A stretch of DNA of 64,000 nucleotides, from positions 1,612,001-1,676,000 of the forward strand of contig JAUCFP010000006.1 in the NCBI GenBank assembly GCA_030348385.1. Reading direction: 5' to 3'. The notes beneath the pieces were generated by a model that was not told where the DNA came from, did no database searches, and worked only from the letters and a program-made list of their open reading frames with translations. Source of the stretch: Cytobacillus sp. NJ13. Its GTDB lineage: Bacteria; Bacillota; Bacilli; Bacillales; Cytobacillaceae. The translations under genes and the position numbers were made by a program. Shown piece after piece: positions 55,692-64,000 of the stretch (the stretch's first letter is position 1; each line of letters starts with the position of its first letter).

Positions 55692-56291
55692 CTAATTTTC
55701 GTCTTTATATCTTTCCACTAAAACAGGCTGCAGCTGCTTGCCTTCCATGGCTTGAAGCACTGTGTCAGATAATGCTGTCATTCTTGCCACCATTGAATTT
55801 GGCTTCTTCACAGGATCATCCTGGCCATAAGGGATAAAATAAATATTTTTCGTAGCCATTAGTCTCATTAAGTTTACCCCATTTAAACCCAGTGCATCAT
55901 TTGTGGAGATACCCAGAACAACTGGTTTGCCGTTTCTTAGGGTTGCCTTTGCTGCCATCAGCACGGGCGAATCGGTCATGGCATTGGCAAATTTGCTCAT
56001 GGAATTTCCAGTAAGCGGGGCAATCACCATACAATCCAGAGGAATCTTAGGTCCAAGCGGCTCCGCTTTCACAATTGAATCGATCACTTTATTGCCAGTC
56101 AGATCTTCAATTCTTTGAACCCAGTCTTCCCCTTTCCCGAATCTAGTCTCAGTGCTCTTTACCGTAAAGGTAACGACCGGAAGCACTTCAGCCCCTGCAA
56201 GAACAAGCCTTTCTATTTCCGGAAACACTGCATCGTACGTGCAATGTGATCCTGTTAAACCAAATCCGATTTTTTTTCCTTTCAAACTCAT
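55692..56291 (-). CDS. spoVFB: Dipicolinate synthase subunit B
   Basis: 199 residues, flavoprotein-like (UbiX/Dfp fold): KKIGFGLTGSHCTYDAVFPEIERL, a phosphate loop APLTGNSMSKFANAMTDSPVLMAAKATLR, and GISTNDALGLNGVNLMRLM. With SpoVFA it converts the DapA product to dipicolinic acid in the mother cell. The ATG overlaps the spoVFA stop by 4 bases. Confidence 0.97.
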   Translation of the reverse strand: MSLKGKKIGFGLTGSHCTYDAVFPEIERLVLAGAEVLPVVTFTVKSTETRFGKGEDWVQRIEDLTGNKVIDSIVKAEPLGPKIPLDCMVIAPLTGNSMSKFANAMTDSPVLMAAKATLRNGKPVVLGISTNDALGLNGVNLMRLMATKNIYFIPYGQDDPVKKPNSMVARMTALSDTVLQAMEGKQLQPVLVERYKDEN

Positions 56292-57190
56292 ATTGTATTC
56301 CCCTTTCTCTTTTGCAAATCTTCCATAATCAATTGAGAAAGAACATTCGCCAATATTTGCCCGGCTGTTTTCGGAGCAACGATACCAGGCAGGCCTGGTG
56401 CGAGCAGCGCTTTCACTCCCCGTTTTTCCGCGTAGCGGAAGTCAGTTCCTCCGGGCTTTGAAGCCAGGTCAATGATAAGCGTATGTGTAGGCATTTTCGA
56501 AATGACGGACGCTGTTACAACTAAATGGGGAGCTGTATTTATGCAAATATCAACATCTTTTACCGCATCCTCAATCTCTTTCAGGTTGAATGGGGTAAGA
56601 CCCATTTCCGTTATCCGGGCAATATGTTCACTTTTTCTCGCCCCTACTTTCACTTTTGCACCCAGTGCATGAAAAGTTCTTGCTACACTCATTCCGACTC
56701 TGCCAAGGCCGATTACAGCTATATTAGATCCATGAATGGTGAAATCAGTATGCTGGATCGCCATCATGATGGTTCCTTCTACTGTTGGAATTGAATTGTA
56801 AATAGCAACATCATCCCGTTCAAATAATTGAACAAGACGGCGGTCTGCCGATTTAGTAACTCCTGTTAAATACGAATTGGTTATGCCGGAATAAACTGTA
56901 CAGTGTGCTGGAGTCTGCGAAAGAATTTCCTCTTCAAAAGTCACTTTTTCATTGGAGAAAATCGTTTCGATCTGACCCTCCAGACCCGTGCCGGGAACAG
57001 GCAGGATAATCCCGTCTATATTGGAAAAATCCACTTCATCTATTTTTTCTTTTACCGCACCAGAGAACGCATGATCCAGCTGCTCAAATCCAATTAATGA
57101 GAGCTTTGCATCAAGCTCAGTCAGTTTTCGGATGATTTCGAGCTGCCGTGCATCACCGCCGATGACTGCTATTTGGGTTCCTGTCAGCAT
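56288..57190 (-). CDS. spoVFA: Dipicolinate synthase subunit A
   Basis: 300 residues from the ATG at 57190 with AAGGTGAG upstream; a longer frame reaching 57331 has no RBS. Rossmann domain similar to S-adenosylhomocysteine hydrolase/alanine dehydrogenase types: IAVIGGDARQLEIIRKL at the start and IAVIGLGRVGMSVARTFHALG (about 150-170) as the NAD(P) site. Catalyses the dehydrogenation leading to dipicolinate. A good sigma-K promoter lies about 230 bases upstream. Confidence 0.97.
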   Translation of the reverse strand: MLTGTQIAVIGGDARQLEIIRKLTELDAKLSLIGFEQLDHAFSGAVKEKIDEVDFSNIDGIILPVPGTGLEGQIETIFSNEKVTFEEEILSQTPAHCTVYSGITNSYLTGVTKSADRRLVQLFERDDVAIYNSIPTVEGTIMMAIQHTDFTIHGSNIAVIGLGRVGMSVARTFHALGAKVKVGARKSEHIARITEMGLTPFNLKEIEDAVKDVDICINTAPHLVVTASVISKMPTHTLIIDLASKPGGTDFRYAEKRGVKALLAPGLPGIVAPKTAGQILANVLSQLIMEDLQKRKGNTI

Positions 57191-57421
57191 GCAACACTCA
57201 CCTTCTTTTTTCTTTCTTTTTAGAAAGCATTTATTTTTGAAGCCAATGACCGCATGACTCCTGGTAAAAAGTATCCTCGCACCGGCAACGCCACTATACA
57301 ATAGCTGCGGCACGAGACAGCCATTGCACAAGCAGATCTATCTTAAACGAAATGTGGCGTTATTTTTGGCCGGCAATTCATCTAATAACCATATGGGAAT
57401 TGTTGTATTGAACTACTTCAA

Positions 57422-57450
57422 CATCTTATGTGCGAACGGGGCAATAGGTG
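57422..57450 (-). promoter_or_regulatory. Putative sigma-K promoter of spoVFAB
   Basis: Minus-strand CACC (57447-57450) and CATAAGATG (57422-57430) are exactly 16 bases apart, matching the sigma-K pattern (AC, 16, CATAnnnT). spoVF is a sigma-K mother-cell operon in B. subtilis. It would give a leader of about 220 bases. Confidence 0.5.
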
Positions 57451-57527
57451 AGTTTTCCACTAAAAAGAAAATGGGCAGCAATGGAAGGGGATTTTTGAAG
57501 ATATTAAGGAGATTGCCTAAAAACAGC

Positions 57528-57556
57528 CAAAAAAAAAGGGCCTAATCGGCCCTTCT
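57528..57556 (-). terminator. ylmC terminator
   Basis: AGGGCC-GATTA-GGCCCT stem followed by nine or more T residues on the minus strand. Confidence 0.9.
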
Positions 57557-57563
57557 TTCAGGA

Positions 57564-57818
57564 CTATTCCTGCTGCTCAGCATTTTCCGGAATATCAATA
57601 ATGATCATGTCATTGCCAATTTTCCTTATATGCTGCCATGAAACCCGGATTTCGTCTCCTTGGCGCTTGAAGCCGAACCACTTTAATGAAGGGATGAGCA
57701 ATGCCTGGATCTGTCCATTTTTTTCATTTATTTCAAGATCTGTCTGCCCAAGTACCCCCAGCCGTTCCGCACGCTTCACATCCACGATTTCCTTTCCGCT
57801 CAGCTCACTTAATCTCAT
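57564..57818 (-). CDS. ymxH: YlmC/YmxH family PRC-barrel protein
   Basis: 84 residues from the second of two ATGs (57818; 57821 is possible), GGAGGG upstream. The PRC-barrel-like beta fold shows as MRLSELSGKEIVDVKRAERLG, DLEINEKNGQIQALLIP and VSWQHIRKIGNDMIIID. Widely conserved in spore formers; role unclear. It stands between ymxG and spoVFA as in B. subtilis. Confidence 0.92.
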   Translation of the reverse strand: MRLSELSGKEIVDVKRAERLGVLGQTDLEINEKNGQIQALLIPSLKWFGFKRQGDEIRVSWQHIRKIGNDMIIIDIPENAEQQE

Positions 57819-57887
57819 CATCTGCCCTCCTCTTTTCTCTTTCTCTATATTTTTATCGTTCAGCCAGAAGTTTTAGAAGTCCAAGAC

Positions 57888-57923
57888 AAAAGAAAACAGC
57901 CTGCAGGAATACAGGCTGTTTGT
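57888..57923 (-). terminator. ymxG terminator
   Basis: AACAGCCTG/CAGGCTGTT stem with TTCTTTTG after it on the minus strand. Confidence 0.8.
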
Positions 57924-57971
57924 TTCTAGTATGCTGTTCACTGCTTTTGCAATAGGGCCACAGCAAACATA

Positions 57972-59207
57972 TTAAAGGTTTTTTGGAAGTTCTCCATCCG
58001 GGCTGATTAAAGCCACAGAGTATTGATCTGTAAAAATGGAATTCGCCATGTCATTCACGCCCTGCATGGAAACTGCATCGATTTCCTCTACAATTTCATC
58101 CATAGAACGATGGCGGCCCAGAAGCAGTTCGTTTTTGCCATTGCGGCTCATCCTGCTGTTTGTGCTTTCAAGGCTAAGCATCAAGCTTCCTTTGAGCTGT
58201 TCCTTACTGTTATTCAGCTCTTTATCTGTAATGCCTTCTTTTTTAAGAGTGGCAAGGGTTTCCTGAATCGTTTCAAACAGTACGTCCAGCTGTTTAGCGC
58301 CTGTTCCGCCGTAAAGCGTCACTATTCCGCTATCCTGGAAGGCAGAATGATAAGAGAAAACAGAATATGCCAATCCTTTTTGTTCCCTGACATCCTGGAA
58401 TAATCGGCTGCTCATGCTTCCACCCAATATATTATTTAAAACAATCAGATTGTATATATCCTCATGCCCTACCTGCAGCCCCTCGAATCCTAAGCAAAGA
58501 TGTGCCTGCTCGGTATCCTTTTTACGGGCAAGATGGTTTGAATGAAATTCAGGCTTCTGCTCAGAGCGTTCTCTCTTTCCGCCTTTATAGGATCCAAAGT
58601 ATTTTTCTACTTCCTTTATGAAAGACTCCTCGATATTTCCGGCAATGGAGATTACGACATTTTCAGGTGTGTATGTTTCATGCATATACTGTTTTAATGT
58701 TTCACCATTGAACGTGGCCAGCGTTCCTTCTGTGCCAAGGATCGGATAGCCAAGAGAGTGGTTCTCATAGATTGCTTTGCTCAAAAGGTCATGTACGATA
58801 TCATCAGGCGTGTCTTCATACATTTTGATTTCTTCGTAAACAACATTCTTTTCTTTATTCAGTTCCTCATCCACAAATGTGGAGTTAAAAAACATATCAG
58901 AAAGCACTTCAAGAGCAAAGTCAGAATGGGTATCCAGCACTTTTGCGTAGTAACATGTATATTCTTTTGAAGTGAAGGCGTTCACCTGGCCGCCAATGCT
59001 ATCAAAGCTCTCGGCAATTTCCCGGGCTGATCTTGTTTTCGTTCCCTTAAAAAACATGTGCTCGAGGAAATGAGAGATTCCATTATTTTCGGGAATTTCG
59101 TTTCGTGAACCTGTTCCGATCCATACTCCGATCGCAACAGAACGGACGGTTGGAATGTTTTCCAGTACGACTCTTACTCCGTTTTGGCATGTATATTTCT
59201 TGATCAA
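57972..59207 (-). CDS. mlpA: M16 zinc peptidase (YmxG/MlpA type)
   Basis: 411 residues from the TTG at 59207; AGGAGG lies 9 bases upstream and B. subtilis YmxG is about the same size. A start at 59240 would contain the RBS. HxxEH motif in ISHFLEHMFFKGTKTRSA (about residues 48-65) and the third ligand region EKNVVYEEIKMYEDTPDD. It resembles mitochondrial processing peptidase beta; B. subtilis MlpA influences extracellular protease production. Confidence 0.94.
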   Translation of the reverse strand: MIKKYTCQNGVRVVLENIPTVRSVAIGVWIGTGSRNEIPENNGISHFLEHMFFKGTKTRSAREIAESFDSIGGQVNAFTSKEYTCYYAKVLDTHSDFALEVLSDMFFNSTFVDEELNKEKNVVYEEIKMYEDTPDDIVHDLLSKAIYENHSLGYPILGTEGTLATFNGETLKQYMHETYTPENVVISIAGNIEESFIKEVEKYFGSYKGGKRERSEQKPEFHSNHLARKKDTEQAHLCLGFEGLQVGHEDIYNLIVLNNILGGSMSSRLFQDVREQKGLAYSVFSYHSAFQDSGIVTLYGGTGAKQLDVLFETIQETLATLKKEGITDKELNNSKEQLKGSLMLSLESTNSRMSRNGKNELLLGRHRSMDEIVEEIDAVSMQGVNDMANSIFTDQYSVALISPDGELPKNL

Positions 59208-59249
59208 ATAAATTCCTCCTGTTCTGAAACCCAAAGACATACGCTTCCA

Positions 59250-60266
59250 TTAGTTTATATTATTATTGTTATTTTTTCCAAAATCCTGATTATTATTTTC
59301 CCGATTCTGGATTCTCTTCTCGCTTAACATTTCAGATACTGTTCCAATCTGCAGGTTCTTCTGCTTAAGCCCCGTAATAAGTCTATCGAGTGATTTTTCG
59401 GTGGAGTCAGTAGGGTGCATCAGAATCAGTGCTCCATTATGGACCTTTGATAACACCCTATTAATCAGCACATCAGGGGGTGGCTTTTTCCAATCCACTG
59501 TATCAACAGTCCACATAACGGTGCCGAGATTCTTCTCAGCAGCAATCTTCACTGTTTCATCCCTATAGCTGCCGCTTGGAGGGGCAAACCATGTAATTGG
59601 CTTATTCAGCTTTTCATCCATCGTGGCTTCAATCACATCATTTGTCTTTTGGATTTCTTCCCTTGTTTTAGCCGAAGAAATCACTTTCATATCCGGATGA
59701 GTGTACGAATGATTGCCCACTTCATGTCCTGCATCGGTAATCATTCTGGCAAGTTCCGGATTATTCTTTACCCATCTTCCTTCAAGAAAAAAACTTGCTG
59801 ACACATTATGTTCCTTTAAAGTGGCCAGCATACCTGACAAGTATTCATTTCCCCATGCCACATTAATAATGAAACTGACCATTGGTTTATCCGGATGGCC
59901 TTTATATACAGGTGACGGAGGGAGGTCCTTTAACTTCACCTTCGGTTCAATTTGTTTAAATACAAGCTTATCTTCATTGAACTCTTTCTCTGATTTCATC
60001 TTTTTATAAGATGCCTCAACATCTATTTCAATTCCGTTAAGGCCAGGAATGGCTTTCCATACACGATCTATTTTTGCATCCTGTGCAGGAATGCTGTACT
60101 CCTCTTTTTTTGCTGCAATCTCTTCATAAAGCGAATCCTTAGCCTTGAAAACAGTTACGGCTCCCGTCTCCTGTTTGAGGCCTGATACATACTGATCAGT
60201 AAAAGGATTATTGATAAAAGCAAGTGCTATAACAAACATGATAGCAATATGGATAGACTTTCTCAT
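59250..60266 (-). CDS. ylxY: YlxY, polysaccharide deacetylase family protein with altered active site
   Basis: 338 residues with an N-terminal signal/anchor (IHIAIMFVIALAFINNPF). NodB homology domain from about 130. The usual TFDDG catalytic motif is replaced by INVAWGNEY, so the base/metal Asp pair is missing, while the His motif is kept (GNHSYTHPDMKV) and so is WFAPPSGSYRDET. C terminus is Asn-rich (NNNQDFGKNNNN). The loss is characteristic of YlxY proteins, so the activity may be altered or absent. Encoded between pnp and mlpA as in B. subtilis. Confidence 0.93.
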   Translation of the reverse strand: MRKSIHIAIMFVIALAFINNPFTDQYVSGLKQETGAVTVFKAKDSLYEEIAAKKEEYSIPAQDAKIDRVWKAIPGLNGIEIDVEASYKKMKSEKEFNEDKLVFKQIEPKVKLKDLPPSPVYKGHPDKPMVSFIINVAWGNEYLSGMLATLKEHNVSASFFLEGRWVKNNPELARMITDAGHEVGNHSYTHPDMKVISSAKTREEIQKTNDVIEATMDEKLNKPITWFAPPSGSYRDETVKIAAEKNLGTVMWTVDTVDWKKPPPDVLINRVLSKVHNGALILMHPTDSTEKSLDRLITGLKQKNLQIGTVSEMLSEKRIQNRENNNQDFGKNNNNNIN

Positions 60267-60373
60267 TCTTCATGCCTCCTTCAATTCATAGTATGATTCA
60301 AAGGGACAAGGTAGAACGGAAGCATATTACAAAGGTATGCAGTATAGGGCAACCGCCCATGGATATTCGTGTA

Positions 60374-60404
60374 TGTAAAAAGCCAGGGTTTCCCCTGGCT
60401 TTTA
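60374..60404 (-). terminator. pnp terminator
   Basis: AAGCCAGGG/CCCTGGCTT stem with a GAAA loop and TTTTT on the minus strand. Confidence 0.9.
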
Positions 60405-60451
60405 GGAAATTTCGCCCCGCAAAATGCTTCTCTCCTAAATAGAGGTTAGTA

Positions 60452-62572
60452 TTATTGCTGTGCTTTTTCCTTTTGCTCACGCTGTTCACGCAATACGGCT
60501 TTGCGGGAAAGGTTTACGCGGCCTTGCTTATCGATTTCAGTAACTTTTACTAGAAGTTCGTCACCGATGGATACAACATCTTCCACTTTTCCTACACGCT
60601 CTTCAGCAAGTTCAGATATGTGAACCAATCCATCTTTACCGGAGAAGATTTCAACAAATGCACCGAATTTCTCAATTCGTTTCACCTTGCCAAGATACAT
60701 TTGTCCAACTTCCACTTCACGTACGATATCTTCAATAATCTTCTTGGCTTTTTGATTCATCTCTTCATCTACAGATGAGATGAATACTGTTCCATCTTGT
60801 TCGATATCAATCTTAACGCCTGTTTCTTCAATGATCTTATTGATCTGCTTTCCGCTTGGCCCAATAACATCGCGGATTTTATCAGGGTTGATTGACATCA
60901 TCAGAATCTTAGGTGCATATTCAGACAGCTCTTTTCTTGGCTGCCCAATAGTGCTCAGCATGGAATCAAGTATCTGCATGCGGCCTTTTTTCGCCTGCTG
61001 CAATGCTTCCTCAAGAATCTCACGTGACAAGCCTTCAATTTTGATATCCATTTGGAGGGCAGTAACACCCTTGGAAGTACCCGCCACTTTGAAGTCCATG
61101 TCGCCAAGGTGGTCTTCCATACCCTGAATGTCAGTCAGAATTGAATAATACTCGCCTGATTTAATAAGACCCATTGCTATACCGGCAACTGGCGCTTTAA
61201 TAGGCACACCGGCATCCATCATAGCCAATGTACTTGCACAAATACTTGCCTGTGAAGTTGAACCATTGGATTCCAATACCTCAGATACAAGACGGATTGT
61301 ATAAGGGAAATCCTTTTCAGATGGAATAATCGGCTCAAGAGCACGTTCTCCAAGAGCTCCATGCCCGATTTCGCGGCGTCCTGGCCCTCTGATTGGCCCA
61401 GTTTCACCTACACTGAAGTTAGGGAAATTGTAGTGGTGCATGAATCTCTTTTCTTCTTCAATTCCCAGCCCATCAAGAATCTGTACATCGCCAAGAGCTC
61501 CCAGGGTACAAATGCTCAAAGCCTGAGTTTGTCCGCGGGTAAATAAACCGGAACCATGTGTGCGCGGAAGAAGGCCTACCTCTGATGATAGCGGGCGGAT
61601 AACATCCAATCCACGTCCATCCGGGCGAACTTTATCTTCTGTGATTAGACGCCGCACTTCAGCTTTAACAATTTTATCAAGGATCTGCCTGATTTGCTTC
61701 AGCTTGTCTTCGTCTGCTTCTTCATCTTCATATTTAGCTGTAATTTCTTCTTTAACTGCTTTAATGGCAGCTTCACGGGCATGCTTCTCCTGCACCTGGA
61801 TTGCTTGAATCATATCTTTCTCACAGATGCCGCGAACTTCAGCTTCAAGGTTCTGGTCAACCTGGTATAAAACAACTTCCATTTTCTCTTTGCCGATTTC
61901 AGATGCAATTTCTTCCTGGAAAGCAATAAGGCGTTTGATTTCCTCATGGCCAAACATAATCGCTTCAAGCATTGTTTCTTCAGGCACTTCATCTGCACCT
62001 GCTTCTACCATGTTAATCGCATCTTTTGTACCGGCTACAACAAGGCTGATATCGCTCTTTTCAGCCTGTTCCACAGATGGATTAATGATGAATTCTCCAT
62101 CGATGCGCCCTACGCTGACCCCTGCAATCGGTCCGCCAAATGGAATATCCGACACAGAAAGGGCTAATGATGAGCCAAACATTGCAGCCATTTCAGATGA
62201 GCAGTTTTGATCCACACTCATCACCATGCTTACAACCTGTACATCATTTCTGAAACCGTCAGCGAATAATGGACGGATTGGCCTGTCAATCAATCGGCTG
62301 GCCAAAATCGCTTTTTCACTTGGACGGCCCTCTCTCTTAATAAAACCGCCCGGAATCTTACCAACAGCATATAAACGTTCTTCATAGTTAACTGTCAGCG
62401 GAAAGAAATCCAGATTTTTCGGTTCTTTTGATGCTGTAGCAGTACTTAATACTACAGTATCGCCATAGCGCACTAAAACCGCACCGTTAGCCTGTTTAGC
62501 CAGCTGGCCAATCTCAACGGTCAATTTGCGCCCAGCCCACTCAAGGCTGTAGACATGTTTATCTTGTCCCAT
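60452..62572 (-). CDS. pnp: Polyribonucleotide nucleotidyltransferase (PNPase)
   Basis: 706 residues from the ATG at 62572 (GAGAGGGG upstream). Two RNase PH domains ([45 protein letters not shown]; and [16 protein letters not shown]), a KH domain ([20 protein letters not shown], about 562-581) and an S1 domain ([20 protein letters not shown]). Main 3'-5' phosphorolytic exoribonuclease of Bacillus mRNA decay. Confidence 0.98.
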   Translation of the reverse strand: MGQDKHVYSLEWAGRKLTVEIGQLAKQANGAVLVRYGDTVVLSTATASKEPKNLDFFPLTVNYEERLYAVGKIPGGFIKREGRPSEKAILASRLIDRPIRPLFADGFRNDVQVVSMVMSVDQNCSSEMAAMFGSSLALSVSDIPFGGPIAGVSVGRIDGEFIINPSVEQAEKSDISLVVAGTKDAINMVEAGADEVPEETMLEAIMFGHEEIKRLIAFQEEIASEIGKEKMEVVLYQVDQNLEAEVRGICEKDMIQAIQVQEKHAREAAIKAVKEEITAKYEDEEADEDKLKQIRQILDKIVKAEVRRLITEDKVRPDGRGLDVIRPLSSEVGLLPRTHGSGLFTRGQTQALSICTLGALGDVQILDGLGIEEEKRFMHHYNFPNFSVGETGPIRGPGRREIGHGALGERALEPIIPSEKDFPYTIRLVSEVLESNGSTSQASICASTLAMMDAGVPIKAPVAGIAMGLIKSGEYYSILTDIQGMEDHLGDMDFKVAGTSKGVTALQMDIKIEGLSREILEEALQQAKKGRMQILDSMLSTIGQPRKELSEYAPKILMMSINPDKIRDVIGPSGKQINKIIEETGVKIDIEQDGTVFISSVDEEMNQKAKKIIEDIVREVEVGQMYLGKVKRIEKFGAFVEIFSGKDGLVHISELAEERVGKVEDVVSIGDELLVKVTEIDKQGRVNLSRKAVLREQREQKEKAQQ

Positions 62573-62599
62573 ATTTGTACCCCTCTCTGCTTTCACTTA

Positions 62600-62855
62600 A
62601 GGACAGGCGTCAATTCTGCCTGGTCCGTTCAATTGTTATTTAACCTGCATAAGCTGCAGATAATCCTGCCATGACAGCAGCAGAGGCATATGAACTCTGC
62701 ACTGCCTGCAGTCCAGTTTTATATAAAAGCATGAAATGCTCTTTAATCATAATAAAATTAGGCATCTTATAGTATGCACAATTTTTCCGTTTGCTAAAAT
62801 AAGAATTACTTATGTATGTACATGATTAGGAACAAAATTCAAGTTTTTAAAGCTA
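62600..62855. other. pnp leader region
   Basis: About 250 bases between the rpsO terminator and pnp. It holds the pnp promoter (62769-62797) and a leader of roughly 190 bases with several CTGCAG/CAG-rich self-complementary segments around 62640-62720. PNPase leaders are often structured for autoregulation, but no defined structure is asserted here. No supported coding region. Confidence 0.45.
62769..62797 (-). promoter_or_regulatory. pnp sigma-A promoter
   Basis: Minus-strand TTAGCA (62792-62797) and TACTAT (62769-62774) with 17 bases between, downstream of the rpsO terminator. Confidence 0.5.
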
Positions 62856-62883
62856 ATAAAAAAGCGGGAAAAAATCCCGCTTC
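62856..62883 (-). terminator. rpsO terminator
   Basis: AAGCGGGA/TCCCGCTT stem with a TTTTT loop and a T-run on the minus strand. Confidence 0.9.
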
Positions 62884-62889
62884 TGTTGA

Positions 62890-63260
<371 letters not shown>

Positions 63261-63281
63261 TTTTTATGACAAAAAGCAAGG

Positions 63282-64000
63282 CTAAACCCTGTTTTTCTCA
63301 AAATATTGCTCAGTCTGCTGTTTATCCTTCTCAATTTGGGCGATTAATTCCTGAACGCCAGCAAACTTCCTTTCGCTTCTAAGATGTTTATGCCATTCAA
63401 TAGTAACTTTCCTGCCATAAATATCTGAAGAGAAATCAAAAATATGGACTTCAACAGATGGCCTGTCCCCTTTTTCCTTATTAAAGGTAGGTTTGTAGCC
63501 AACATTGCAGACACCTTCATACCAGCTGCCATCTACTGAGAATCTCACAGCATATACACCGGGCGGAGGAATGATGCAGTCATCAGAAACATCCACGTTC
63601 GCCGTAGGAAAGCCGATTGTACGGCCTCTCTTATCGCCATGGATAACGATTCCTGATGTTTTACAATATCTTCCTAAAAGGTCAGGCAGTTCAGCTGTTT
63701 TCCCTTCCCTGATGTATTTCCTTATTAGCGTAGAGCTGATTTTTTCATCTTCTTTTGCAAGCTTTGCAACCACCGAATATTCAAATTGATCCCTCGAATG
63801 GAACAACAATGTTTCCATTGTGCCGCGCCCCATCCGCCCATAGGAATAATCAAAGCCTGCTACGACATGCTTTGCATTAAGACCAATCAGGTATTGATCA
63901 ACAAACTCCTGCGGCAGAAGATTTGCAAATTCCCTTGTAAAATTGATGATAATCAAATAATCTATGCCCAGATCAGCCATGATAGCAATTTTATCCTCAA
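63282..64000 (-). CDS. ribF: Bifunctional riboflavin kinase/FAD synthetase, N terminus cut off by the window edge
   Basis: The frame is open to position 64000 (residues EDKIAIMADLGIDY at the edge), so the true start is outside. The visible part has the end of the FAD synthetase nucleotidyltransferase domain (FDYSYGRMGRGTMETL, SSTLIRKYIREG) and the full riboflavin kinase domain (IVIHGDKRGRTIGFPTANVDV, VCNVGYKPTFNKEKGDRPSVEVHIFDF). It makes FMN and FAD. Known as ribC in B. subtilis, upstream of rpsO. Confidence 0.97.
   Translation of the reverse strand, partial: EDKIAIMADLGIDYLIIINFTREFANLLPQEFVDQYLIGLNAKHVVAGFDYSYGRMGRGTMETLLFHSRDQFEYSVVAKLAKEDEKISSTLIRKYIREGKTAELPDLLGRYCKTSGIVIHGDKRGRTIGFPTANVDVSDDCIIPPPGVYAVRFSVDGSWYEGVCNVGYKPTFNKEKGDRPSVEVHIFDFSSDIYGRKVTIEWHKHLRSERKFAGVQELIAQIEKDKQQTEQYFEKNRV

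Noticed and set aside
62640..62700. A 17-codon frame (MPLLLSWQDYLQLMQVK) in the pnp leader as a leader peptide
   Set aside because: No credible RBS before the ATG and no sign of a regulated amino acid; the bases more likely form RNA structure.

Overview
The window is chromosomal DNA of a spore-forming member of the Bacillaceae (Bacillus sensu lato; the content would fit Cytobacillus, Mesobacillus or a relative, but I cannot fix the genus). The evidence is the long run of genes in Bacillus subtilis order, sporulation genes (spoVK, cotE, spoVS, spoIIIE, spoVFA/spoVFB), Gram-positive ribosome binding sites, many intrinsic terminators and frequent TTG starts. Nearly all genes are on the minus strand; only suyZ, its neighbouring GntR regulator, mreBH and a three-gene spore-type operon are on the plus strand.

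Region 1 to 8.1 kb is accessory. It encodes a TRAP transporter (dctM start, dctQ, dctP), a YeiH/TauZ-type anion exporter (suyZ), a GntR/FCD repressor, the two-subunit sulfolactate sulfo-lyase (suyA, suyB) and two sulfolactate dehydrogenases of different families (comC-like and slcC-like). Together they make a plausible catabolic route: uptake of 3-sulfolactate, interconversion of its enantiomers through sulfopyruvate, cleavage to pyruvate and sulfite, and export of the sulfur anion. Five copies of one 19-bp palindrome (best form TGGTTGGGTGACCCAACCA) lie just downstream of the -10 box of every transcription unit of the cluster, including the regulator, so the whole set looks like one repressor-controlled regulon. 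This is the most interesting part of the window.

Region 8.1 to 32 kb is the conserved spoVK-hfq-miaA / mreBH / mutL-mutS / cotE / ricA-miaB / spoVS-ymdB-rny-recA segment. Departures from B. subtilis are a triple-module VOC protein and a YvbH-type PH-domain protein between mutS and cotE, an unrecognised three-gene plus-strand operon between cotE and ricA, and korAB plus a membrane-dipeptidase-like gene where B. subtilis has tdh-kbl.

Region 32 to 46 kb is cinA-pgsA-rodZ-ymfK-ymfJ-ymfI-ymfH-ymfF, followed by a nucleoside ABC transporter operon (nupNOPQ type) under a ymfC-type GntR regulator. A compact plus-strand element with promoter, two inverted cre-like boxes, long-range hairpin and terminator sits between the GntR gene and spoIIIE and may encode a small RNA.

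Region 46 to 64 kb is spoIIIE-ylzJ-tepA-rnjB-dapA-dapG-asd-spoVFB-spoVFA-ylmC-ymxG-ylxY-pnp-rpsO-ribF (cut by the window end). It combines lysine/dipicolinate synthesis for spores with RNA processing (RNase J, PNPase; RNase Y lies at 29-30.5 kb). Degenerate direct repeats of 20-21 bp (two arrays) and about 52 bp (one array) occupy three intergenic gaps and have no assigned function.
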